DNA from: Gemmatimonadales bacterium
Lineage (GTDB): Bacteria > Gemmatimonadota > Gemmatimonadetes > Gemmatimonadales > GWC2-71-9
Assembly (NCBI GenBank): GCA_025929805.1
Contig: JAICPP010000187.1
Span: 1-6,220 of the forward strand
Reading direction: 5' to 3'
DNA length: 6,220 nt
A program made the position numbers and the translations under genes. Below, in pieces: positions 1 to 6,220 of this stretch. The notes below the pieces were generated by a model, which saw only the letters and a list, made by a program, of their open reading frames with translations, searched no databases and had not been told where the DNA came from. Each line of letters starts with the position of its first letter. The first letter of the stretch is position 1.

Positions 1-1070
1 ACGATGAAGCTGATCTCGAGGAACTCGAGGTTGATGCCGAGCAGGAAGACCACCACGTTGGCGACGACGATGAAGCCCCAAACACCGCCGGGTATGTCGG
101 TCAACCACTCTGTGATCAGCCTCTGACCACCCAGCCGGTCGAAGACCAAAGCGAAGAATGTGGAGGCGAGCAGGATCTGGAGAACGAGGCCGGTGATGTT
201 GGCAGTGGCGCGGGCGGCGTCTTTGATCATCTTCCAGTTGAACGTTCGATTAGCAGCGGCGAGGACGCAGGCGCCGATGGCTCCGACGGACCCTGCCTCG
301 GTAGGGGTGGCGAACCCGAAAAAGATGCTCCCAAGGACGGCGAGGATGAGGAGGATGGGCGGGACCACCGCCACCAGGGTTTCCCGGAACAAAGCCGCGC
401 CGTGGATATTCCGAGCCTCCAGCGGCAGCGCGGGCGCAACGCTGGGCCGGAGCTGGGCGATCACCAGCACGTAAATGGCATAGAGGCCGGCCAGGATCAA
501 CCCCGGAACCAACGCTCCGGCAAACAGCTCGCCCACCGAGACGTTGGGCATCTGGCTCGAGATCACGATCAGCACCAGGCTGGGCGGAATCAGCTGCGCC
601 AGTGTGCCGGAAGCGGTGATGATCCCCGTCGCCAGCCGGTGATCGTATTTGTAACGCAGCATCACCGGCAGCGAGAGGATGCCCATCACGATCACTGTCG
701 CCGCCACGACTCCCGTCGCAGCCGCCAGCAGGGTTCCGACGATGACCACTGCCAAAGCAAGGCCACCGCGCAGCGGTCCCATCAGAAGTCCGATCGTGGT
801 CAGTAGCCGCTCGGCCAGCCCCGATTTCTCAAAGATGGCTCCCATGAACACGAAGAACGGAATCGACACCAGCACAAAATTGGCCAGGCCATCGGAGAAC
901 CAGCGGTTGAAAAGGAGGTTGAGGTTCGCCAGCGGAAACACATCGAGCAGGATCCCCAAGATCGAGAAGACAATCGCTGTGCCCGCAAATGAGAAGGCGA
1001 CGGTGTACCCGGCCAGGAGAAGACCGAGGAAGATGGCGAACATGAAGATCGCCAGCCATTCGAGACTCAC
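1..1070 (-). CDS. dctM: TRAP transporter large membrane subunit (DctM type), C-terminus cut by window edge
   Basis: This is the ion-coupled transport channel of a tripartite ATP-independent periplasmic (TRAP) importer, working with a DctQ-type small subunit and an extracytoplasmic solute-binding protein. My translation of the minus strand from a GTG at 1070-1068 gives 356 open codons to the window edge; family members are about 425-450 residues, so the last quarter or less is missing. The protein is almost entirely hydrophobic helices. Family hallmarks are GTLAQLIPPS at residues 155-164 (re-entrant hairpin), GFATPTEAGSVGA at 252-264, and FLLGINLEFLEISFI at 342-356, which resembles the 'GFFLDFFEIAFI' segment of the mannitol/chloroaromatic or alpha-keto-acid subfamily. 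The GTG start is chosen because the frame is closed 21 nt upstream by the dctQ stop and no ATG or TTG lies between; the N-terminus MSLEWLAIFMF is typical. No clear Shine-Dalgarno precedes it, so translational coupling to dctQ is plausible. Substrate is unknown; symbol is family-level. Confidence 0.93.
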   Translation of the reverse strand, partial: MSLEWLAIFMFAIFLGLLLAGYTVAFSFAGTAIVFSILGILLDVFPLANLNLLFNRWFSDGLANFVLVSIPFFVFMGAIFEKSGLAERLLTTIGLLMGPLRGGLALAVVIVGTLLAAATGVVAATVIVMGILSLPVMLRYKYDHRLATGIITASGTLAQLIPPSLVLIVISSQMPNVSVGELFAGALVPGLILAGLYAIYVLVIAQLRPSVAPALPLEARNIHGAALFRETLVAVVPPILLILAVLGSIFFGFATPTEAGSVGAIGACVLAAANRTFNWKMIKDAARATANITGLVLQILLASTFFALVFDRLGGQRLITEWLTDIPGGVWGFIVVANVVVFLLGINLEFLEISFI

Positions 1071-1091
1071 GTTGACTTGACCGTCATTCAG

Positions 1092-1706
1092 TCATTCGAT
1101 TCGCAGCGGCTCTTCGTGTTCCTCGATCTCGACCAGTTCCTCGTGTCCTCGCAGGATGATGATGAGCTTGACGACTTCCGCCAGAGCCTGGAGGAAAAGA
1201 ATGCCCATGATGACGGCGATCAGGGTCTTGATCGGGTAGTAGGGCAACCCTCCTTCGGGCGAGGTCTCGCCGGCGCGCCACGAGGAACGAGCGGCCGGAT
1301 AGGAGATGTAGATGCCGAGCAACGCAAATGGAATCAAACCGACGAAATGACCGATGAGGTCGATCCATGCTTTGCGATGAAGGCTTTGTTTCGTGTACCA
1401 GAAGTCGACCCGCACGTTGATCTGGTGTTTGAGCACATAGGGCAGTGCAAACAAGAAGATCAACCCGTATACATACCACTGCGCCTCGATCACCTCGTTG
1501 GTGGTGAGCCGGGCACCAACCAGCTCTCCGACATAGCGAAGGATCACGTTGAGGATGCCAATGATCACGAGGACGGGAACGAGATATGCCGCCAAGATGC
1601 CAAGCCACTCCGAGAGGCGATCCATCGCCCTTTGAAAGGCCTGGGCCGCTCGCAGTAAGGGTCCCACGGGTCGATCGGTCCTTGAGCTGTTGGCAGTAGC
1701 GGTCAA
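1092..1706 (-). CDS. dctQ: TRAP transporter small membrane subunit (DctQ type)
   Basis: This is the small membrane subunit of the TRAP importer encoded with the downstream large subunit. The 204-residue product (from TTG) has four hydrophobic segments, at about residues 37-56, 74-92, 115-134 and 159-184. Recognisable signatures are QWYVYGLIFLFALPYVLKH (76-94), INVRVDFWY (96-104), KAWIDLIG (112-119) and SWRAGETSPEGGLPYYPIK (142-160). The last of these is characteristic of the mannitol/chloroaromatic-type TRAP small subunits. An acidic tail (about 189-199) ends the protein. An in-frame ATG at 1820 exists but would put the start about 80 nt inside trmL and add a low-complexity Pro/Ser/Arg leader, so it is rejected. 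An in-frame ATG at 1625 would cut off the LLRAAQAFQRAMDRL helix that the family usually has. TTG at 1706 sits directly behind AAAGGAGG. Alternative start: GTG at 1667. The gene lies 34 nt after trmL and 21 nt before the large subunit. Confidence 0.9.
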   Translation of the reverse strand: MTATANSSRTDRPVGPLLRAAQAFQRAMDRLSEWLGILAAYLVPVLVIIGILNVILRYVGELVGARLTTNEVIEAQWYVYGLIFLFALPYVLKHQINVRVDFWYTKQSLHRKAWIDLIGHFVGLIPFALLGIYISYPAARSSWRAGETSPEGGLPYYPIKTLIAVIMGILFLQALAEVVKLIIILRGHEELVEIEEHEEPLRIE

Positions 1707-1709
1707 CCC

Positions 1710-1717
1710 CCTCCTTT
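1710..1717 (-). promoter_or_regulatory. Shine-Dalgarno of the dctQ-type gene, supports the TTG start
   Basis: On the minus strand the sequence reads AAAGGAGG followed by GGG and then TTG at 1706. This is the strongest ribosome-binding match in the window and decides the start of the small TRAP subunit. The spacing to TTG is short, about 3 nt from the core AGGAGG, so some uncertainty remains. Confidence 0.65.
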
Positions 1718-1740
1718 CGGCCGGTCGCCGAGCATAACTA

Positions 1741-2217
1741 TCACAAGGGCGGCGGGTCGGTGATGGCGAAGGAGTGCTGTCGCCAAGCTTCGTACACGGC
1801 GATGGAGGCGGCATTGGCAAGGTTGAGACTGCGTACCCCGGGCTGCATGGGAATTTGGACCACGTCGGTGACGAAGGGAGCCCGCATCACATCTTCGGGT
1901 AGGCCAACCGACTCCGGACCGAAAAGGAGGCTGTCGCCAATCTCATAGTCGATGTCGCTGTATCTCGTATCACCCTGGTTGGAGAAGGCAAAGATTCGCC
2001 GCGGGCGCGCATCGTTGATCCATGCCGCCACACCCTGATGGGTGACAACCACGGCACGATCTCGGTAATCCATGCCCGCCCGGCGGAGCCTCGAATCGTC
2101 AAGTGCGAATCCGAGCGGCTCGATGAGATGAAGGCGGCAGCCGACGTTGGCCGCCAGGCGCATGCAGGCGCCGGTGTTGGGGGCGATCTCCGGTCGATAG
2201 AGAACCAGATTGAACAG
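1741..2217 (-). CDS. trmL: tRNA (cytidine/uridine-34 2'-O)-methyltransferase, TrmL (SPOUT/SpoU family)
   Basis: TrmL-type enzymes use S-adenosylmethionine to 2'-O-methylate the wobble nucleotide of tRNA-Leu isoacceptors, acting as a dimer with a deep trefoil knot in the cytoplasm. From CTG at 2217 the product is 158 residues; E. coli TrmL is 157 from memory. Visible motifs are NLVLYRPEIAPNTG (3-16) with R20 (motif 1), LHLIEPLGFALDDSRLRRAG (29-48), LFGPESVGLP (98-107, motif 2) and IPMQPGVRSLNLANAAS (122-138, motif 3, the knot/SAM loop), then VYEAWRQ (141-147). The first ATG in frame (2163) would delete the first beta strand and the PNTG loop, so it cannot be the true start. The frame upstream is closed by TAG at 2250 and contains no ATG, GTG or TTG, leaving CTG at 2217 (or 2220). 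GAGG ends 5 nt before 2217 and overlaps the stop of the dipeptidase gene, suggesting coupled translation. Confidence 0.92.
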   Translation of the reverse strand: MFNLVLYRPEIAPNTGACMRLAANVGCRLHLIEPLGFALDDSRLRRAGMDYRDRAVVVTHQGVAAWINDARPRRIFAFSNQGDTRYSDIDYEIGDSLLFGPESVGLPEDVMRAPFVTDVVQIPMQPGVRSLNLANAASIAVYEAWRQHSFAITDPPPL

Positions 2218-2222
2218 CAGTG

Positions 2223-2226
2223 CCTC
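2223..2226 (-). promoter_or_regulatory. Short Shine-Dalgarno of trmL, overlapping the upstream stop codon
   Basis: Minus-strand TGAGG contains the dipeptidase stop TGA (2227-2225) and the GAGG core, with 5 nt to the CTG at 2217. This arrangement is typical of stop/start coupling, where terminating ribosomes reinitiate nearby, and it supports CTG at 2217 over CTG at 2220, which would leave only 2 nt. Confidence 0.5.
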
Positions 2227-3559
2227 AGCCGGCGAGGAGGCGCAGGGCTACCGCTTCGGCCAGAATCGACTTCTCCAGATCACCGAGGTGCTGGCTTTCG
2301 TTGGGGCCGTGAAAAGCCGACGTTGGATCTCCGGCGCCGATGAGGATCACCGGGGCACCGGGCATTTGCTCAGAGAACGCGGCGACGAAAGGAATCGAGC
2401 CGCCCGATCCCATCTCGACTGGGGGAGTGTCCCAGACCATTGCCATTGCCTGCCGAAAAGCTTCGAAGGCCGGAGCATCGGTCGCGAGGGCGAAGGCATC
2501 GCCAAAGCCATCGGAACGCACCACCAGTTCCGCCCCCCACGGAACGTTCGCCTCTAAATGGCGGCGGAGGGCCTCCTCGGCCGCTTTGCCATCCTGGCCT
2601 GGGGCGAGCCGCATCGAAACCTTGGCGGATGCCACCGGCACCAGTTGGTTGATCGCCTCCGAGATCCGGGGAGCATCGATCGCCAGCACGGAGATGGCGG
2701 GCTTTGACCACATGCGGCTGGTCCAGCCGCCATCACCGATCGACTTCAATCCCGCCACCGCTCCCGCCTGCTGCCTTACCTCGTCTTCGGTGAGGTCGAG
2801 CGGGTCGCTCTCGAAAGCCACCAGGCCGGGGACAACGACATTGCCCCCTTCGTCGTGGAGGGTGGCCAGCAATCGACAGAGGGTGGTGATGGCGTCGGGG
2901 AAGGCGCCGCCGAATTGGCCCGAATGCACGGCTGAGCCCAGGGTTCGCACCTCGACGACGCAGGCTGTGATGCCGCGCAGGGAAGTGGTGATAGCCGGAA
3001 CTCCCACGCGCCAAGTGCCGGCGTCGGCGATCACGATCACGTCCGAGCGCAGTTGGTCCGAAAACTTGTCGAGGAAATCCTCGAGGTGACTCGATCCCAC
3101 TTCTTCCTCCCCCTCGAAGAAGAACTTGACCCCCACCGGCGGCTTCCCGCCGAAGGCGCGCAACATCCCCAGATGCATGATGACGCCCGACTTGTCGTCA
3201 GACGATCCCCGGCCGTAGAGCCGGCCATCGCGCTCGAAGGGCTCGAAAGGACCCGTCTGCCACTCCTCGACTGGGCCCGGTGGCTGGACGTCGTGATGGG
3301 CGTACAACAGGACGGTGGGGGTTCCGGGAGGCCCCGCAACCTCTCCATACACTGCGGGGTGAGCTCCCTCCAGCTCGAGCAGCTGGACCCGGTCGGCTCC
3401 GGCCTCCTTCAGGAGGCGGGCCACCGCCTCGGCCGAGCGACGGACCTCGACCGCCGGGTAGGAAGGAGCGCTGACCGAGGGGATCCGGACCAGGTCGGCG
3501 AGAGTCTCCTTCATGTGCGCGAAATCGTCGGCGACAGCTTGGCGAAGATCTTCATGCAT
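2225..3559 (-). CDS. M20 family metallopeptidase (CNDP/DUG1-like dipeptidase)
   Basis: This is a probable cytosolic di-zinc (or di-manganese) hydrolase that cleaves dipeptides or related amides. The 444-residue product has the complete M20 catalytic set. LLYAHHDVQP (84-93) supplies metal ligands H88 and D90. GRGSSDDKSG (116-125) supplies the bridging D121. EGEEEVGSS (149-157) supplies catalytic base E152 and ligand E153. ADAGTW (178-183) supplies D179, and FHGPNES (416-422) supplies H417. SAVHSGQFGG (209-218) lies in the lid/dimerisation domain, where H212 normally reaches into the partner's active site. Length and order of domains match the CNDP/DUG1 branch rather than ArgE or DapE, though family annotation often mixes them. 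No signal peptide or membrane segment is present. ATG at 3559 is the first usable start after the regulator's stop (23 nt upstream); no good Shine-Dalgarno is visible. The natural substrate cannot be told from sequence. Confidence 0.94.
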   Translation of the reverse strand: MHEDLRQAVADDFAHMKETLADLVRIPSVSAPSYPAVEVRRSAEAVARLLKEAGADRVQLLELEGAHPAVYGEVAGPPGTPTVLLYAHHDVQPPGPVEEWQTGPFEPFERDGRLYGRGSSDDKSGVIMHLGMLRAFGGKPPVGVKFFFEGEEEVGSSHLEDFLDKFSDQLRSDVIVIADAGTWRVGVPAITTSLRGITACVVEVRTLGSAVHSGQFGGAFPDAITTLCRLLATLHDEGGNVVVPGLVAFESDPLDLTEDEVRQQAGAVAGLKSIGDGGWTSRMWSKPAISVLAIDAPRISEAINQLVPVASAKVSMRLAPGQDGKAAEEALRRHLEANVPWGAELVVRSDGFGDAFALATDAPAFEAFRQAMAMVWDTPPVEMGSGGSIPFVAAFSEQMPGAPVILIGAGDPTSAFHGPNESQHLGDLEKSILAEAVALRLLAG

Positions 3560-3582
3560 GTCGTCGAGGCTACCGGCGATTC

Positions 3583-6220
3583 TCAGCCCACGGCGAAGTC
3601 CAAGAGCTCGTCGAAAGTGAGAGCAAGCCCGCGTCCAAAGGCCGCCTCGAACTCTTCTTTGGTGAGACGCTCCATGACCGCGACTTGATGACGCTCGAAG
3701 ACCTTTTGCTCGTGAGGCAGTCGCTTCCTGCCTCGGAGCAGCTGCTCAGACCCACCGAGCAGCACTGCCGCCCTCTCGGCGGAGCCCGCCGCCAACTCAA
3801 AACCCGCGACCTCGACAAACACTTCCACCATGACCACCGCGATCGAGCGATAGTCAGCCAGTTTCCTGAACTCGGTGCCCCACGTCTCCTTGATTTTGGC
3901 CAAGGCACGCTCCGGGTTCCCGTTCCTACCCATCACCAGTGCCGCCACGATGTCCTGTCGGCCGGGAGCACTCGGGATGTGGCCCAACTCAGAAAGGCGC
4001 TTGGAATAGTCGTTGGCTCGGTCCAGGTCGTCCACGAACAGTGCTTCGAAAAATGCGGTGGTAAGGCCGTTGCTCAGCATCTCCATCGACCCTGTCTTCT
4101 CTGCGTATTGCACGGCCGCATCGAGCAGGCGACCTCCCTTTTCGATGTCCCCGGTGGCGTTGGCGAGAGATGCCAGCTCCTGGGAGGCGAACGCCATACT
4201 TTGCAGGTCGTTGCGCGCCTCTGCGGTGGCGAGTTCCTCGGCAACGAGCTTTGCGCCGACTTCGTAATCGCCTCTTCGAACGGCGGCCATGGCCAGATTG
4301 TGGATGGCCGCCATAGTGAGCTCGGGATGGTTTCCCTGGCGCAAGGTCGCCAGCGCTATTTCCAGGTGACGGCGGCTCTCTTCCAGGTCTCCGTGGAGCA
4401 GGGCCAGGGTTCCGGCGCCCAGGTGGGCCCGCCCCCAAGAGTCCTGGTCGGCGGGCCCGAGGTTCACAGCTTGCTCAAGCCATTCGCGGCCTTCTTCGGA
4501 ATAATGGCGGATCATCCAGAAGCGGTAAAGGGTTCCGGCTAGCCCCTGAGCCAGGTCCGTCCGCCCGGCGTCGATCGACCACCGCAAGGCTTGTCGGAGG
4601 TTGTCGTGGTCGATTTCAAGCCGCTCCTGCCAGACGATCTCATCGACGCCGCGGACATGGGGTAGAGCAGTCTCGGCAAAATCTCGGAAATACAAAGCGT
4701 GCGCCTCGCGCACGACTTCGGTGTCGCCCCCGGCGAGACGTTCCCGCCCGTACTGCCGAAGCGTCTCCAGCATTCGATAACGGACGCCGTCGCGACCCTC
4801 GGCCGCGACCACCAGTGACTTGTCCACCAAGTGGGAAAGTAGGTCGAGAACCCGATGAGCCTCGAGGGGTGGGCTGGCGCACACGGCTTCGACTGCCTCA
4901 AGAGTGAAGCCCCCCTGGAAGACCGAAAGACGCTCGAAAAGCACCTTTTCCTGCTCGTCGAGCAGGTCGTAACTCCAGTCGATCGCAGCCTGCAATGTCT
5001 GCTGACGGGGGAGTGCGGTACGGCTCCCGCCTGTGAGTAGACGGAAGCGATCGTCGAGCCGGCTGGCAATCTGCTCAGGGGAAAGTATCCGCAGGCGCGC
5101 TGCGGCCAATTCGATGGCGAGCGGCATTCCATCAAGGCGATGGCACAGCGATGCCACCGCCCGGGCGTTTTCGGACGTGACCCGGAAGCCGGAGCGGACG
5201 GCCTCCGCCCTGGCGGTGAAAAGCCGCACGGCATCGAAACGAGAAATGACTTCGGCAGGCTCGTTCATGTCGGGAAATCCCATCGAGCGCAGGTGATAAG
5301 GAACCTCGCCCGCGACCCCCAGCATCTCGCGACTCGTGGCCAGGATCCGTATCCGCGGTGCCGCCGCGAGCAGTCGCTGGGCAATCCACGCGGAGGGATC
5401 GAGGACGTGTTCGCAATTGTCGAGGATCAAGAGCAATTCGAGGTAACGCAGATGATCAATCAGTACGTCCTCCAGCGTTTGACCGGATTGCTCCCGAACG
5501 CCGAGGGTGGCTGCTATCGCTCGGGCGACGCCGTCCGGCTCGGCGACAGGAGCCAACTCGACAAACCAAACTCCGTCGGGAAACGCATCAAGTAATGAAG
5601 TTGCTGCTTGGAGGGCAAGGCGGGTCTTGCCTGAGCCGCCCACTCCGGTCACGGTTAGGAGACGCGATCCAGAGACCAGCTTGATCGCCTCTTCGAGCTC
5701 CTGGTCCCGACCCACGAAGCTCGTCGGCTGCGAAGGCAGGTTGTTGGCGGCCGCGAGCGACCGTCCAAGCTCGCCGGCGGGTTCCAGCCGGGCATGAACC
5801 GCCTCAAAGACTCGCTCGGCGGCGGAAAGATCACGGAGTCGGTGTGTGCCGTGACTTCTGAAGCGGACCTCCGCCGGGGGCTCATCCTTCACCAGACCAT
5901 GGATCGCCTCGGTCAGCAGCACCTGCCCGCCCGAGGACAGGGCTAACAGCCGGGCTGCCCGGTTGAGGGCAGGGCCGAAATAGTCGCCGTTGCGTTCAGA
6001 CGCCACACCTGAATGAAGCGCCATCCTCACCCTCAGACTGAGGTTCCCGGGCCACTTCTGTGCGGCCAGCGCAAGCTGGGCGTCGATGGCCGCGGCCAGA
6101 CCCTCGGCCGGTCGGTGAAACGCAGCGGTGAAGGAGTCGCCTGCGGTCGAGAACACATGGCCACCGTGCGCTTCCATGGATTGGCGCACGAGCTGGTCGT
6201 GGATCTCGACTGCCTGAGCC
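3583..6220 (-). CDS. Class III cyclase domain / STAND ATPase / TPR signalling protein, N-terminus cut by window edge
   Basis: This is a large regulatory protein. The frame is open to the edge, so the gene starts outside; numbering here takes GTG 6189 as residue 1, with 10 more codons upstream. Residues 1 to about 130 are the C-terminal two thirds of an adenylate/guanylate cyclase domain: STAGDSF (14-20) with metal-binding D18, and GDYFGPALNRAAR (68-80) with D69, N76 and R80. The first metal Asp would lie beyond the edge. SFVGR (157-161) opens an AfsR/MalT-like ATPase with Walker A GVGGSGKT (182-189), Walker B LLLILDNCEHVLD (252-264), sensor LATSRE (283-288) and GMPLAIELAAARL (354-366), followed by a winged-helix segment around 400-475. 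TPR-like helical repeats fill about 540-830. The protein ends at 868 without the LuxR-type helix-turn-helix that related proteins carry, so it may signal through cyclase activity or partner binding rather than DNA binding. The position equivalent to the substrate-specifying Lys of class III cyclases is S14. Ligand and target are unknown. Confidence 0.9.
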   Translation of the reverse strand, partial: AQAVEIHDQLVRQSMEAHGGHVFSTAGDSFTAAFHRPAEGLAAAIDAQLALAAQKWPGNLSLRVRMALHSGVASERNGDYFGPALNRAARLLALSSGGQVLLTEAIHGLVKDEPPAEVRFRSHGTHRLRDLSAAERVFEAVHARLEPAGELGRSLAAANNLPSQPTSFVGRDQELEEAIKLVSGSRLLTVTGVGGSGKTRLALQAATSLLDAFPDGVWFVELAPVAEPDGVARAIAATLGVREQSGQTLEDVLIDHLRYLELLLILDNCEHVLDPSAWIAQRLLAAAPRIRILATSREMLGVAGEVPYHLRSMGFPDMNEPAEVISRFDAVRLFTARAEAVRSGFRVTSENARAVASLCHRLDGMPLAIELAAARLRILSPEQIASRLDDRFRLLTGGSRTALPRQQTLQAAIDWSYDLLDEQEKVLFERLSVFQGGFTLEAVEAVCASPPLEAHRVLDLLSHLVDKSLVVAAEGRDGVRYRMLETLRQYGRERLAGGDTEVVREAHALYFRDFAETALPHVRGVDEIVWQERLEIDHDNLRQALRWSIDAGRTDLAQGLAGTLYRFWMIRHYSEEGREWLEQAVNLGPADQDSWGRAHLGAGTLALLHGDLEESRRHLEIALATLRQGNHPELTMAAIHNLAMAAVRRGDYEVGAKLVAEELATAEARNDLQSMAFASQELASLANATGDIEKGGRLLDAAVQYAEKTGSMEMLSNGLTTAFFEALFVDDLDRANDYSKRLSELGHIPSAPGRQDIVAALVMGRNGNPERALAKIKETWGTEFRKLADYRSIAVVMVEVFVEVAGFELAAGSAERAAVLLGGSEQLLRGRKRLPHEQKVFERHQVAVMERLTKEEFEAAFGRGLALTFDELLDFAVG

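Noticed and set aside
15..29. Inverted/direct repeat of CTCGAG separated by 3 nt
   Set aside because: It encodes the LEFLE part of a conserved TRAP motif through repeated Leu-Glu codons, so coding explains it.
160..1080. Several plus- and minus-strand frames at the left end
   Set aside because: All are shadows of the TRAP large subunit, whose uninterrupted minus-strand frame runs from 1070 off the edge.
1077..1658. Plus-strand frame of 193 codons and minus-strand frame 1084-1608
   Set aside because: Both overlap the TRAP small subunit in other frames and lack its hydrophobic helices and motifs.
1717..1740. Possible hairpin (CGGCCG core) between trmL and dctQ as a terminator
   Set aside because: The self-complementary core is only 6 nt with no loop and no U-run follows, so it does not look like an intrinsic terminator.
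1707..1820. N-terminal extension of the dctQ-type gene to ATG 1820
   Set aside because: It would overlap trmL by about 80 nt and add a low-complexity leader unlike family members; a strong Shine-Dalgarno precedes TTG 1706 instead.
2340..3089. Plus-strand open frame of 249 codons
   Set aside because: It is antisense to the M20 dipeptidase, whose catalytic motifs fix the true frame; the Ser/Arg/Ala/Pro-rich translation has no family resemblance.
3685..4542. Plus-strand open frame of 285 codons
   Set aside because: It lies wholly antisense to the regulator's ATPase/TPR coding region, has no recognisable domain, and is rich in His/Gln/Arg as expected of a shadow frame in GC-rich DNA.
1..6220. 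Search by eye for tRNA genes, CRISPR arrays, insertion sequences and long repeats
   Set aside because: Nothing supportable was seen; coding sequence covers almost the whole window with gaps of at most 34 nt.

Overview
The window is GC-rich, tightly packed bacterial DNA, and every supportable gene lies on the minus strand. The organism is probably a GC-rich Gram-positive, most likely an actinomycete-type lineage such as uncultured Actinomycetota. The reasons are the strong G/C bias at third codon positions, the cyclase/STAND-ATPase/TPR regulator, which is common in that group, and the style of the M20 dipeptidase. This placement is inference from protein style; no rRNA or other marker gene is present.

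In the direction of transcription (high to low coordinates) there are five genes. (1) 6220-3583 is a large signalling protein whose N-terminus lies outside the window: a class III nucleotidyl cyclase domain, then a STAND/AfsR-MalT type ATPase, then TPR-like repeats, with no C-terminal DNA-binding domain. (2) 3559-2225 is a complete M20-family metallodipeptidase with all metal and catalytic residues visible. (3) 2217-1741 is a TrmL-type SPOUT tRNA (Leu wobble) 2'-O-methyltransferase, which appears to start at a CTG codon. (4) 1706-1092 is a TRAP transporter small membrane subunit (DctQ type), starting at TTG behind a strong Shine-Dalgarno. (5) 1070-1 is a TRAP transporter large membrane subunit (DctM type), starting at GTG and running off the left edge after 356 codons.

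The gaps between genes are 23, 7, 34 and 21 nt. There is no room for an intrinsic terminator and none is visible, so the five genes could be one transcription unit. No stretch over 300 nt lacks a gene. The TRAP permease pair belongs to the subfamily usually annotated 'mannitol/chloroaromatic compound' or alpha-keto-acid type. Its solute-binding protein is not in the window and would be expected downstream of the left edge or elsewhere.

The metabolic theme is modest: organic-acid import plus dipeptide hydrolysis, alongside a tRNA-modification gene and a signalling ATPase. A joint pathway cannot be shown from sequence alone. The points most worth a second look are the non-ATG starts of three consecutive genes, especially CTG for trmL; the Lys-to-Ser change at the substrate-specifying position of the cyclase domain; and the possible coupling of the regulator to the dipeptidase and transporter genes.
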